64,000 bases of DNA, from assembly GCF_007096885.1 (NCBI RefSeq), contig NZ_VJNO01000003.1, forward strand, positions 203,790 through 267,789, in the 5' to 3' direction. Made by a program: the position numbers and the translations under genes. Within the stretch, counting starts at the first letter, position 1. Each line of letters opens with the position of its first letter. Origin of the DNA: Streptomyces sp. 130. Lineage in GTDB: Bacteria > Actinomycetota > Actinomycetes > Streptomycetales > Streptomycetaceae. Below the pieces are notes generated by a model. It had not been told where the DNA came from and ran no database searches. It worked only from the letters and a program-made list of their open reading frames with translations. Positions 56,068-63,901 of this stretch are shown piece by piece.

Positions 56068-56505
56068 ATGACCGCGACCACCTACTCCGACGAAGTCGTC
56101 GCCTGCCCGCCGCGGGCCGGCACCCTGTACGACGTCCTGGAGCTGATCCTCGACCGGGGCATGGTGATCGATGTCTTCATCAGGGTCTCCCTGGTCGGCA
56201 TCGAGATCCTGAAGATAGACGCGCGCATCGTCGTCGCGAGCGTCGACACCTATCTGCGGTTCGCCGAGGCGTGCAACCGGCTGGACCTCGAACGCGATTC
56301 GGGCAGCACCACGGTGCCCGAGCTGATCGGCGGCGGCGCGGTCAAGTCCATCGGCAAGCGGAAGGTGCGCAGGGCCGCCGAGTCCGTGGGCGACACCGTG
56401 CGCAAGGCGGTCGGCGGCGACGACGAGGAGCCGGAGGAGCGGCCGAGGAAGCGGCGCGCCCCGGCACGCGGCAGCGAGAGCCGGCGCCGACGTGTGGAGG
56501 CGTGA
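56068..56505 (+). CDS. gvpA: Gas vesicle structural protein GvpA with long basic tail
   Basis: 145 residues. Residues about 18-70 are the GvpA core: LYDVLELILDRGMVIDVFI, then RVSLVGIEILKIDARIVVAS and VDTYLRF, the two-helix, beta-hairpin unit that polymerises into the gas vesicle wall. The remaining 75 residues are an extension with acidic and strongly basic stretches (GKRKVRRAAE, RPRKRRAPARG). Classical GvpA is only about 70 residues, so this form would leave a charged tail on the shell. GGAAGG precedes the ATG. Confidence 0.88.
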   Translation: MTATTYSDEVVACPPRAGTLYDVLELILDRGMVIDVFIRVSLVGIEILKIDARIVVASVDTYLRFAEACNRLDLERDSGSTTVPELIGGGAVKSIGKRKVRRAAESVGDTVRKAVGGDDEEPEERPRKRRAPARGSESRRRRVEA

Positions 56506-56508
56506 GCC

Positions 56509-57258
56509 GTGACGGCCGACGGTGTGTACGTGTACGCGATCACCCGGGCGGAGACCCCGCTCCCGGACGGGCTGGGCGGTGTGGGCGGCCCGCCGGCCCG
56601 TCTGCGGACCGTCCGGCGGGGCCGGCTCGCCGCGGTCGTCAGCGATGCTCCCCCGGACCTCCGGGCGCGCCGCCGCGATCTGCTCGCCCACCAGGATCTG
56701 CTGCTGCGGCTGATGGACGAGGGGCCCGTACTGCCCATGCGGTTCGGCATGGTGGCCCCCGGCCAGGACGCCGTGGAGCGGCAGCTGGCCGCCGGTGAGG
56801 ACGGCCATGTGGCGGCCCTGGAGCGGCTCGCCGGCTGCCACGAGATCAATGTGAAGGCCCTCGCCGCCGAGGACGCGCTCGCCGAGGTGGTCGCCGAGGA
56901 CGCCACCGTACGCAAGCTGCGGGAGGCCGCGCGCCGGCGCCCGGGCTACGAGACCAGTCTGCGGCTGGGCGAGGCGGTGGCGGCCTCCCTCGCGCGCCGG
57001 GCCGCCGAAGCCGGGCGGCGGGTGCTGCGGGAGCTGACGCCGAGGGCCCGGGCGGTGGCGGCGGGCCCGGAGGTCCAGGGGTGCGCGCTCAATGTGTCGT
57101 TCCTGGTGGAGCGCGAGGCCGGCGACGCGTTCCTGGCCCGGGCGCGCCGGTTCGCGGCCGACCATCGCGGCCATGTGGAGCTCCGCCTCGCCGGGCCGCT
57201 GCCGTGCTACAGCTTCGTCTCCGCCGAGACCCGGCCGGTCCCCGCGGGCGGTGGCTGA
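56509..57258 (+). CDS. gvpF: Gas vesicle protein GvpF
   Basis: 249 residues, GTG start 3 bases after the gvpA stop. GvpF/GvpL family: VYVYAITRAETPLPDG at the start, LAAVVSDAP, LLRLMDEGPVLPMRFGMV, then NVSFLVEREAGDAF and VELRLAGPLPCYSF at the end. GvpF binds GvpA and is thought to help nucleate or cap the vesicle. A second family member, gvpL, is further down. Confidence 0.9.
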   Translation: MTADGVYVYAITRAETPLPDGLGGVGGPPARLRTVRRGRLAAVVSDAPPDLRARRRDLLAHQDLLLRLMDEGPVLPMRFGMVAPGQDAVERQLAAGEDGHVAALERLAGCHEINVKALAAEDALAEVVAEDATVRKLREAARRRPGYETSLRLGEAVAASLARRAAEAGRRVLRELTPRARAVAAGPEVQGCALNVSFLVEREAGDAFLARARRFAADHRGHVELRLAGPLPCYSFVSAETRPVPAGGG

Positions 57259-57259
57259 G

Positions 57260-57514
57260 GTGGGCCTCATCACCGGTCTGCTGACCCTGCCCCTCGCGCC
57301 CGTGCGGGGCGTGGTGTGGGTGGCGGAGAAGCTGGACGACGCCGCCGAGCGGGAACTGCGTGATCCCGGCGTGCTGCGTGCGCAACTGGCCGTACTCAAT
57401 CACGAGTTGGAGGCCGGAGACATCACGATCGAGGAATTCGAACGGGAAGAGGAGCGGCTGCTCGACCGGCTGCACGCCGTTCGGGCGGGCCGCGTGCCAA
57501 GCGATCGAAGGTGA
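57260..57514 (+). CDS. gvpG: Gas vesicle protein GvpG
   Basis: 84 residues starting MGLITGLLTLPLAPVRGVVW, the usual GvpG opening, followed by a charged helix (EKLDDAAERELRD, LNHELEAGDITIEEFEREEE). GTG 57251 is an alternative start overlapping the gvpF stop. GvpG is a small accessory protein needed for assembly. Confidence 0.87.
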   Translation: MGLITGLLTLPLAPVRGVVWVAEKLDDAAERELRDPGVLRAQLAVLNHELEAGDITIEEFEREEERLLDRLHAVRAGRVPSDRR

Positions 57515-57521
57515 CGTGCTC

Positions 57522-58442
57522 ATGGATGACGAGGCAAAGGTAGCGCTCGCGGCCGCGGTGGTCGGCGGCTACGTGCTGGGCCGGACCAAGAAGGGCCGGA
57601 TGGCCCTGACCGTCGCGACGTATCTGGCGGGCCGGAGGTTCGGGCTCGAACCCCGCCAGCTCGCCGCCGAGGGCGTGCGCCGACTCGGCGGTGTCCCCCA
57701 GGTCGCCGAACTCCAGGAACAGCTGCGGGGCGAGGTCATGGACGCGGGCCGCAAGGCCGTGACGGCGGCGGCGAACCGCAGCATGTCCTCACTGGCCGAC
57801 GCGATCGGCGACCGCACCGCCCGGCTCACCGAGGGCCGGCGCGAGGAGGACGAGGACCGGGACGAGGACCGGGACGAGGACCGGGACGAGTACGACGACG
57901 AGCCGTACGAGGACGAGGACGAGTACGACGACGAGCCGTACGAAGAGGAACCGGAGGACGAAGAGGAACCGGAGGAGGACGAGCCCTGGGACGAGGACGA
58001 GGATTCCGAGGGCGAGGATTCCGAGGACGAGGAAGACGATTCCGAGGACGAGGGCGAGGACCAGGACGAGGGCGAGGACGAGGCCCCCGAACCGCCGGCC
58101 AAGAAGGCACCGCCGAAGAAGGCAGCCGCCAAGAAGGCCCCCGCGAAGAAGCAGGCAGCGAAGAAGCAGGCCACGAAGAAGGCGGCCCCGGCCAAGAAGG
58201 CGGCTCCCGCCAAGAAGAGCGCGGCGAAGAAGCCCGCCGCGAAGAAGGCCGCACCCGCGAAGAAGGCGGCCGGGGCCGCGAAGGCGGCGCCGAAGAAGTC
58301 GGCCCCCTCGAAGAAGTCCGCGGCCAAGAAGTCCGCGGCCAAGAAGACCGCCCCGGCGAAGAAGAGCGCGGCGAAGAAGACGTCGTCGTCCAAGTCGTCG
58401 TCCAAGCGGACCGCTTCCAAGCGCACCGACCGTCGGAGGTAG
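57522..58442 (+). CDS. gvpY: GvpY-like gas vesicle locus protein with acidic and histone H1-like tails
   Basis: 306 residues in three parts. Residues 1-107: a conserved helical head with a short hydrophobic stretch (AAAVVGGYVLGRTKKGRMAL). About 108-192: an almost pure Asp/Glu run with RDEDRDEDRDEY and DEEEPEEDEP repeats. About 194-306: a Lys/Ala/Pro-rich tail of KKAPAKK-like repeats resembling eukaryotic and bacterial H1-like proteins. The position between gvpG and the SRPBCC gene matches gvpY in Streptomyces. The tail could bind DNA or other polyanions, and the head may associate with vesicle components; neither is known. Confidence 0.8.
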   Translation: MDDEAKVALAAAVVGGYVLGRTKKGRMALTVATYLAGRRFGLEPRQLAAEGVRRLGGVPQVAELQEQLRGEVMDAGRKAVTAAANRSMSSLADAIGDRTARLTEGRREEDEDRDEDRDEDRDEYDDEPYEDEDEYDDEPYEEEPEDEEEPEEDEPWDEDEDSEGEDSEDEEDDSEDEGEDQDEGEDEAPEPPAKKAPPKKAAAKKAPAKKQAAKKQATKKAAPAKKAAPAKKSAAKKPAAKKAAPAKKAAGAAKAAPKKSAPSKKSAAKKSAAKKTAPAKKSAAKKTSSSKSSSKRTASKRTDRRR

Positions 58443-58448
58443 CGAGTC

Positions 58449-59537
58449 ATGGGCAGGACAGAAAAGGACGAGTCCGGGGCGGGGGAATCGGGTCTCGACC
58501 GGCTCCGCGAGGAGCTGTCGGGCTTCCTCAGCGCGAAGATGGAGGACCTTGCCGGAAAGGCGAGCGGCAAGCTGACGGATGTCGCGCAGCAGCTCACCGA
58601 CTCCGCGGAGAACGGCGGCTCGCTGCCCGCCGTGGCCTCCCGGGTCCTCCAGGGCGAGTCGCCGCTGAAGTCGTTCGTCTCGGAGAAGGCCAAGGGCGTG
58701 AAGGACAACGTCACGGACAAGGCCAAGGAGGCGTTCGGCGGCGGCAAGGGGAAGAGCAAGTCGAGCGGCGGCGGCAAGTCGATGAACATCGTGGAGGTCC
58801 TCGACGTCGGCGTGCCCCTGCGTACGGCGTACGACTACTGGACCCAGTACGACCGCTTCAGCAGCTTCGCGAAGGGCGTCCAGGACGTCTCGACGGAGGA
58901 CGAGGCCACGAGCGACTGGAAGGTCAAGATCGGCCCGTCCTCGCGCAGCTTCAAGGCGACCGTTCAGGAACAGATCCCCGACGAACGCATCGTCTGGACC
59001 TCGGAGGGCTCCAAGGGCACGACGCGCGGCGCGGTCAGCTTTCACGAGCTGACGCCGAACCTGACCCGCATCGTGCTGGTGGTCGAGTACTACCCGTCCG
59101 GCTTCTTCGAGAAGACGGGCAACCTCTGGCGGGCCCAGGGGCGCCGCATCCGACTGGACTTCAAGCACTTCCAGCGGTACGTCACCCTCACCGACGAGGA
59201 GCCCGACGGCTGGCGCGGCGAGATCCGCGACGGCGAGGTCGTCGTCTCCCACGAGGACGCCATGGCCGAGGAGGAGGACTCCGGGGGCGACGACGAGGAA
59301 CAGCCCGACGACGAAGACTACGAGGACCAGGACGAGGACGAGGACGGGGAACAGCCCGAGGACGAGGACGAGGGCGAAGGCGAGGACCAGGACGAGGACT
59401 ACGAGGACGAGTGGGAGGACGACGAGGAACCGGAAGAGGAACCGGAGGAAGAAGAGGACGACGAGGAGGACGAGGAGGACGAGGAGGAGGAGCCCGCTCC
59501 CAGCGGGCGGCGCGCGCGGAGGTCGCGTCGTGACTGA
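58449..59537 (+). CDS. gvpZ: GvpZ-like SRPBCC (coenzyme Q-binding/cyclase fold) protein with acidic tail
   Basis: 362 residues. Residues 1 to about 105 are a charged helical region (KMEDLAGKASGKLTDVAQQL). About 110-255 form an SRPBCC lipid/small-ligand cavity domain: MNIVEVLDVGVPLRTAYDYW, then WKVKIGPSSRSFKATV and ALVEY-like strands. About 260-350 is a nearly continuous Asp/Glu stretch ending in RRARRSRRD. Position corresponds to gvpZ in Streptomyces. The ATG follows gvpY by 6 bases. A role in binding a hydrophobic ligand at the vesicle is speculation. Confidence 0.8.
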   Translation: MGRTEKDESGAGESGLDRLREELSGFLSAKMEDLAGKASGKLTDVAQQLTDSAENGGSLPAVASRVLQGESPLKSFVSEKAKGVKDNVTDKAKEAFGGGKGKSKSSGGGKSMNIVEVLDVGVPLRTAYDYWTQYDRFSSFAKGVQDVSTEDEATSDWKVKIGPSSRSFKATVQEQIPDERIVWTSEGSKGTTRGAVSFHELTPNLTRIVLVVEYYPSGFFEKTGNLWRAQGRRIRLDFKHFQRYVTLTDEEPDGWRGEIRDGEVVVSHEDAMAEEEDSGGDDEEQPDDEDYEDQDEDEDGEQPEDEDEGEGEDQDEDYEDEWEDDEEPEEEPEEEEDDEEDEEDEEEEPAPSGRRARRSRRD

Positions 59538-59916
59538 TCTCGACTTCCGGCAGGACACCGTCTACGCGCCCGCCGGCCCGCACACGACCAACCTCGCCGA
59601 CATCCTCGAACGCGTCCTGGACAAGGGCATCGTCATCGCCGGCGACATCAAGATCGACCTGCTGGACATCGAGCTGCTCACCATCCGGCTGCGCCTGTTC
59701 GTCGCCTCCGTCGACACGGCGAAGAAGGCCGGGATCGACTGGTGGGAAACCGACCCCGCGCTCAGTTCGCACGCGGCGCGCAACGCGCTGCTGGACGAGA
59801 ACCGGGAGCTGCGGGCCCGCCTGGAGGCCCTTGAGTCGCAGGCGCCCGACGAGTCGCAGGCGCCCGACGAATCGCGGGCGTCCGGACCGAAGCAGTCGTC
59901 GCAGTCGCGCAACTGA
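59530..59916 (+). CDS. gvpJ: Gas vesicle protein GvpJ (GvpA-like minor structural protein)
   Basis: 128 residues; GTG start overlaps the gvpZ end by 8 bases. The GvpA-like core is LADILERVLDKGIVIAGDIK, then IDLLDIELLTIRLRLFVAS and VDTAKKAGIDWW (about 20-80). The tail has two copies of the repeat ESQAPD. GvpJ-type proteins are minor shell or nucleation subunits. Confidence 0.88.
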   Translation: MTDLDFRQDTVYAPAGPHTTNLADILERVLDKGIVIAGDIKIDLLDIELLTIRLRLFVASVDTAKKAGIDWWETDPALSSHAARNALLDENRELRARLEALESQAPDESQAPDESRASGPKQSSQSRN

Positions 59917-59935
59917 ACAGAGGAGACCCCCGCAC

Positions 59936-60739
59936 ATGACCGAGGACACCCGCTCGTCCGCGGATGCCCGTGCCGTGTACGTCTACGCCGTGTGCCGCCC
60001 CGAGGAGCAGCCGGTTCGTCCCACCGGCCCGGCCGGCGTCACGGGCGACAGCCCGTTGCGCGCCCTGGGCCTCGGCCCGGGACTCACCGCGGTCGTCCAG
60101 ACCGTGCGGGCCTCGGACTTCACCGACGAGGCGTGGCAGGCCCGGCTGGCCGACGAACCCGAACTCGAACGGTACGCACGGGCCCATCACGAGGTCGTGT
60201 GCGCGCTGGCCGCCCAACACCCGACGGTGCCCCTCCCGCTGGCCACGCTCTACCACGACGACGAGCGGGCCGCCGCGGCGCTGGCCGGGGAGGCGCGGCG
60301 CTTCCACGCCGCGCTGGAGCGTACGGCGCACCACGCCGAGTGGGGTGTGAAGGTCTACGTGACCGACGCACCGGCCCGGGAGGCGCCCGAAACCGCCGCG
60401 CAGCGGTCCGGGCCAGGGGCCGGGGCCGGCCGGGCCTATCTCGACCGGAAGCGGAACCTGCGGGACCGGCGCGAACGGCACCGGACGGACGGGCTGCGGA
60501 TCGCCGAGGTGGTGGACGCGGACGTCAGCGGCCTCGCCACCGCGTCCCGCCGGCTGCCCTCCCACGGCCCCCGGGTGCCCGACGAGCGGCGCACCCAGGT
60601 GCTCAACGCCACGTATCTGGTGGCCGAGGACCGGGCGGCCGAGCTGGCGCGGCTGGCGCAGAGCCTCCGCGACCGGACCGGGGCGCAGGTCGAGCTGTCG
60701 GGGCCCTGGGTCCCGTACTCCTTCGTCGGCGAGGTGTAG
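59936..60739 (+). CDS. gvpL: Gas vesicle protein GvpL (GvpF/L family)
   Basis: 267 residues. RAVYVYAVCRPEEQPV at the start, LTAVVQTVRASDFTDEAW, HPTVPLPLATLYHDDE, and ending LNATYLVAEDRAAEL then VELSGPWVPYSFVGEV, all as in the GvpF/L family. ATG 59936 has AGAGGAG upstream. Second paralogue after gvpF in this locus. Confidence 0.88.
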   Translation: MTEDTRSSADARAVYVYAVCRPEEQPVRPTGPAGVTGDSPLRALGLGPGLTAVVQTVRASDFTDEAWQARLADEPELERYARAHHEVVCALAAQHPTVPLPLATLYHDDERAAAALAGEARRFHAALERTAHHAEWGVKVYVTDAPAREAPETAAQRSGPGAGAGRAYLDRKRNLRDRRERHRTDGLRIAEVVDADVSGLATASRRLPSHGPRVPDERRTQVLNATYLVAEDRAAELARLAQSLRDRTGAQVELSGPWVPYSFVGEV

Positions 60740-60741
60740 AG

Positions 60742-60969
60742 GTGGAGCGCGCCATCGTGCCGTGGGACGGGCCGGAGCCGCTGAGCGGGCCGATCGGGGT
60801 GCCCCTGGTCGATCTGCTGGACCGGGTGCTGGCGACCGGGGTGGTCATCAGCGGTGACCTGGTGATCGCGATCGCCGATGTGCCTCTCGTACGCCTGTCG
60901 CTGCACGCGCTGCTGTCGTCGGTCAGCGAGCGGGTGCCGGCGCCCTGGGCCGACGGGGGGCCGCTGTGA
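60742..60969 (+). CDS. gvpS: Gas vesicle protein GvpS (GvpA-like)
   Basis: 75 residues, GTG start 2 bases after the gvpL stop. The short GvpA-like core is VPLVDLLDRVLATGVVISGD, then LVIAIADVPLVRLSLHALLS. It is one of three GvpA-fold subunits here and matches the short gvpS of Streptomyces. Its TGA overlaps the gvpK GTG. Confidence 0.85.
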   Translation: MERAIVPWDGPEPLSGPIGVPLVDLLDRVLATGVVISGDLVIAIADVPLVRLSLHALLSSVSERVPAPWADGGPL

Positions 60970-61244
60970 CGGACGCACGGGTCGATCTGGACTCCGAGAA
61001 GGTGGGGCAGGACCTCGTCACGCTGGTGCTCACCGTGGTGGAGCTGCTGCGCCAGCTGATGGAGCGCCAGGCGATCCGGCGCATCGACGAGGGTGACCTC
61101 ACCGAGGAGCAGACCGAGGAGATCGGTACGACGCTGATGCTCCTGGAGCAGCGGATGACGGAACTGTGCGCGCAGCACGGGGTGCGGCCCGAGGACCTGA
61201 ATCTGGACCTCGGGCCGCTGGGCACGCTGCTGCCGCGCGACTGA
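60966..61244 (+). CDS. gvpK: Gas vesicle protein GvpK
   Basis: 92 residues, GTGA overlap with gvpS. ARVDLDSEKVGQDLVTLVL, then VELLRQLMERQAIRRIDEGD and LTEEQTEEIGTTLMLLEQRM define GvpK, a helical accessory protein. This is the last gene of the cluster. Confidence 0.88.
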   Translation: MTDARVDLDSEKVGQDLVTLVLTVVELLRQLMERQAIRRIDEGDLTEEQTEEIGTTLMLLEQRMTELCAQHGVRPEDLNLDLGPLGTLLPRD

Positions 61245-61308
61245 GCCGGCCGGGCCTCCCCGGGCGCCGTGATCACCCGAATGGCGGGGGCGGGGGAGCC
61301 GGAGGAGA

Positions 61309-61357
61309 GTGGGATGAGGGGCGGAACGGCTTTCGCCGGGGAGCCCCTTCATCCCAC
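61309..61357. terminator. Hairpin between gvpK and the Asp23-like gene
   Basis: GTGGGATGAGGGGC (61309-61322) pairs with GCCCCTTCATCCCAC (61343-61357) with one bulge, enclosing a 20-base loop that itself is GC-rich. It lies 65 bases after the gvpK stop and 27 before the next start; it may end the gas vesicle transcript or form part of the next leader. Confidence 0.6.
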
Positions 61358-61383
61358 CCCAGCTCATCTCGTGCGAGGAACTC

Positions 61384-61842
61384 ATGGCGACCAACGAAAA
61401 CGTCGGCGGCACCAGGCTGGAAGGCGGCGCGGCGGGCGGCACCCGGGGGACGACGACCATCGCCGACAACGTGGTCTCGACCATCGCCGGTATCGCGGTA
61501 CGGGAGACGGACGGTGTCCACAAAGTCGGCAGCGGCCCTTCGCGAGCGCTCGGAGCCGTCAAGGACAAGGTCTCCCGCTCCAGTGACCCGGGGCGGGGCG
61601 TCAAGGTGGAGGTCGGCGAGAAGCAGACCGCCGTCGACGTCGACATCGTCGTGGAGTACGGCGCCCCCATCGTGGAGACCGCGCGCGGCCTCCGCGCCAA
61701 CGTCACGGACGCCGTGCAGACGATGACCGGTCTCGAAGTGGTCGAGATCAACATCAACGTCACCGATGTCCATGTGCCGGGTGAGGACGACGACGAGGAG
61801 GACGAGGACGAGACGTCCACGCGTACCTCGCGCGTTCGGTGA
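61384..61842 (+). CDS. Asp23/Gls24-family envelope stress protein
   Basis: 152 residues. TTTIADNVVSTIAGIAVRET, GVKVEVGEKQTAVDVDIVVE, then GLEVVEININVTDVHVPG is the Asp23/Gls24 fold, linked to alkaline and envelope stress in Gram-positives and often controlled by SigB-type factors. The last 20 residues are acidic. It converges on a SigB/SigF-family sigma factor gene 26 bases away. Confidence 0.87.
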   Translation: MATNENVGGTRLEGGAAGGTRGTTTIADNVVSTIAGIAVRETDGVHKVGSGPSRALGAVKDKVSRSSDPGRGVKVEVGEKQTAVDVDIVVEYGAPIVETARGLRANVTDAVQTMTGLEVVEININVTDVHVPGEDDDEEDEDETSTRTSRVR

Positions 61843-61868
61843 CGATGCCCCGGTGGACCGGTCCGGTC

Positions 61869-62741
61869 TCAGTCCTCGGTGAGGATGCCTTCCCGGAGTT
61901 TGCCCAGTATGCGGGCGATCAGCCGTGAGACGTGCATCTGGGAGAGCCCGAGACGTTCACCTATCTGGGACTGCGTCATCTCCTGGCCGAAGCGCATCTG
62001 GACGATGGCGCGTTCCCGTTCGTCGAGTGTCTCCAGCAGGGGCGCGAGGGCGTGCAGGTTCTCGACCAGTTCGATCCCCGGGTCGCATTCGCCGGTGATG
62101 TCCGCGTGGGTGCGGCTCACTCCGCTGGGGCTGTCGGACTCCGCCCCGTCGAGGGGCACGTCCAGCGAGTGCGCGGTGTAGCCGTTCGAGGCGACCAGCC
62201 CTTCGATGACGTCCTCCTCACTGATGCCCAGGCGTTCGGCGAGTTCGGCGACGGTGGCCTCCCGGCCGAGCGAGGTGGCCAGTTCCTCCTTGGCCTTGGC
62301 GAGGGTGACCCGGAGCTCCTGGAGGCGCCGGGGCACATGGACGGACCAGGTGGTGTCCCGGAAGAAGCGCTTGATCTCGCCGACGATGTAGGGAATGGCG
62401 AACGAGGTGAATTCGACTTCCCGGCTGAGTTCGAAACGATCGATGGCCTTGATGAGGCCGATGGTGCCCACCTGAATGATGTCCTCCATCTGGCCGTTGC
62501 CGCGATTGCGGTACCGCGCGGCGGCGAAGTGCACCAGGGTGAGGTTCATCTCGATGAGCGTGTTCCGGGCGTACTGGTATTCCGGCGTGCCCTCTTCGAG
62601 GGTCTGCAAGCGGTCGAAGAACAGCTTGCTGAGTGCCCGGGCGTCCTTGGGCGCGACCTTCAGCGGGTCGGCGATCTCCGGGAGTTCGGCCGGCGCACCT
62701 GTCGTGGTCCCCGGTACCTGGGCAGATACGGATGTCGGCAT
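61869..62741 (-). CDS. SigB/SigF-family RNA polymerase sigma factor
   Basis: 290 residues. Region 2 is NLTLVHFAAARYRNRGNGQM then DIIQVGTIGLIKAIDRFELS and VEFTSFAIPYIVGEIKRFFR; region 3 is GREATVAELAERLGISEEDV; region 4 is LDERERAIVQMRFGQEMTQS then LSQMHVSRLIARILGKLR. These are the marks of the SigB/SigF group, controlling stress and sporulation in Streptomyces. GGAAGGA sits directly before the ATG at 62750, so translation probably begins at ATG 62741, nine bases on. No anti-sigma gene is adjacent. Confidence 0.9.
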   Translation of the reverse strand: MPTSVSAQVPGTTTGAPAELPEIADPLKVAPKDARALSKLFFDRLQTLEEGTPEYQYARNTLIEMNLTLVHFAAARYRNRGNGQMEDIIQVGTIGLIKAIDRFELSREVEFTSFAIPYIVGEIKRFFRDTTWSVHVPRRLQELRVTLAKAKEELATSLGREATVAELAERLGISEEDVIEGLVASNGYTAHSLDVPLDGAESDSPSGVSRTHADITGECDPGIELVENLHALAPLLETLDERERAIVQMRFGQEMTQSQIGERLGLSQMHVSRLIARILGKLREGILTED

Positions 62742-62895
62742 GGCGATCATTCCTTCCGTCGGACAGCGGCTGCTTACGCATACGCGAAGCTGCGACTACC
62801 CGGAGCCATGCGTTCCACACACGTGTGCGGCAAAAGCCGTAACAGATGTGCCACCTGACGCGGGGGCGGTGGCGCGCCCCCGGGCAGGGAGGGGG

Positions 62896-63498
62896 TCAGC
62901 GCGGGGGGTAGGGCGAGTCGGCCAGGACCCGGGCGAGGTGTGCGGCGTTGAGGGCCATCTGGCGGGTGGTGGACCTGACCGCGTCGGGCGTCTCCTCCAG
63001 GTCCCGGTAGTCGGTGCCGTGCATGGCCTCGCCGACCCAGTAGCTGACCGCGCCGGGTGCGAGGGTGAAGCCCAGGTCGTTGAGTCCCTGGAAGAGGTCG
63101 GCGCTCACCTTGTGGGCGCCGTCCTCGTTGCCGACGACGGCCACCATGCCCACCTTGCCGTAGGGCAGCTGCCGCCCCTCGTCGTCCGTTTCGGAAATGT
63201 CCGCGTTCAGCCGTTCCAGTACGCGCTGGCAGTGGCTCGCCGGGTGCCCGAGCCAGATCGGGGTGGCCAGGAGCAGGATGTCCGCCGCCATCACCTTCTC
63301 GCGCAGCCGGGGCCACTCGTCCCCGTCGCCCATGTCCTGGGCGACCCCGGGCCGTACGTCGTGGTCGGCGACCCGCACCGTCTCCCCCTTCACTCCGAGG
63401 CCGGTGAGTTCGGCCATGATCTGGTCCGCCAGCAGCTGACTGCTGGACGGCTTGGGCGACGGGGAGAGGGTGCAGACGAGCGCGAGTGCTCGGGTCAT
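62896..63498 (-). CDS. NAD(P)H-dependent FMN oxidoreductase (flavodoxin-like)
   Basis: 200 residues. The FMN loop is LVCTLSPSPKPSSSQLLADQ, the second ADILLLATPIWLGHPASHCQ, the third VGMVAVVGNEDGAHKV. This is the flavodoxin_2/NADPH-dependent FMN reductase group. ATG 63498 follows GAGGAG. The frame continues upstream only as noise. Role unknown; neighbour to a stress sigma factor suggests a redox-stress function. Confidence 0.85.
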   Translation of the reverse strand: MTRALALVCTLSPSPKPSSSQLLADQIMAELTGLGVKGETVRVADHDVRPGVAQDMGDGDEWPRLREKVMAADILLLATPIWLGHPASHCQRVLERLNADISETDDEGRQLPYGKVGMVAVVGNEDGAHKVSADLFQGLNDLGFTLAPGAVSYWVGEAMHGTDYRDLEETPDAVRSTTRQMALNAAHLARVLADSPYPPR

Positions 63499-63691
63499 CG
63501 GGGGCTCCTCGAGATGTGCGGTCGTTCGGCCGGGGGTTCCGGCGCCCTTCCCACTATGGGAGGTCCACGCGGAGCGCGCCCGGCGCCATCGGGTCCGGAA
63601 TCTCTTTCCCGTTCCTCCCCGATGAAGTCGGCGATTTTCCAGGAATACAGCAGGAGGGCCGGGGCATCCGATGCTTCGGAGGTTGATACCC

Positions 63692-63862
63692 ATGGTTCCC
63701 GTGATTCTGGTTCTTCTGCTCGCGCTCATTCTCTTCGGGGCGGGTTTCGCCCTGAAGGCCCTGTGGTGGATAGCCATAGCCGTACTCGTGGTGTGGCTGC
63801 TCGGATTCGTCGTCCGCCCTGCGGGCGGCGGTGGAAAGCGAGGCCGCTGGTACCGCTGGTAG
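63692..63862 (+). CDS. Small hydrophobic membrane protein, 56 aa
   Basis: MVPVILVLLLALILFGAGFA, then LKALWWIAIAVLVVWLLGFV are two adjacent membrane helices, ending in a basic RGRWYRW tail. CGGAGG (63677-63682) lies nine bases before ATG 63692; the earlier in-frame ATG 63671 has no ribosome site. Small proteins of this shape are frequent in Streptomyces and have no assigned task. Confidence 0.7.
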   Translation: MVPVILVLLLALILFGAGFALKALWWIAIAVLVVWLLGFVVRPAGGGGKRGRWYRW

Positions 63863-63901
63863 ATCGGACCGCGCGATACGTCGCAGCGGCACGGAAAAGT
63901 G

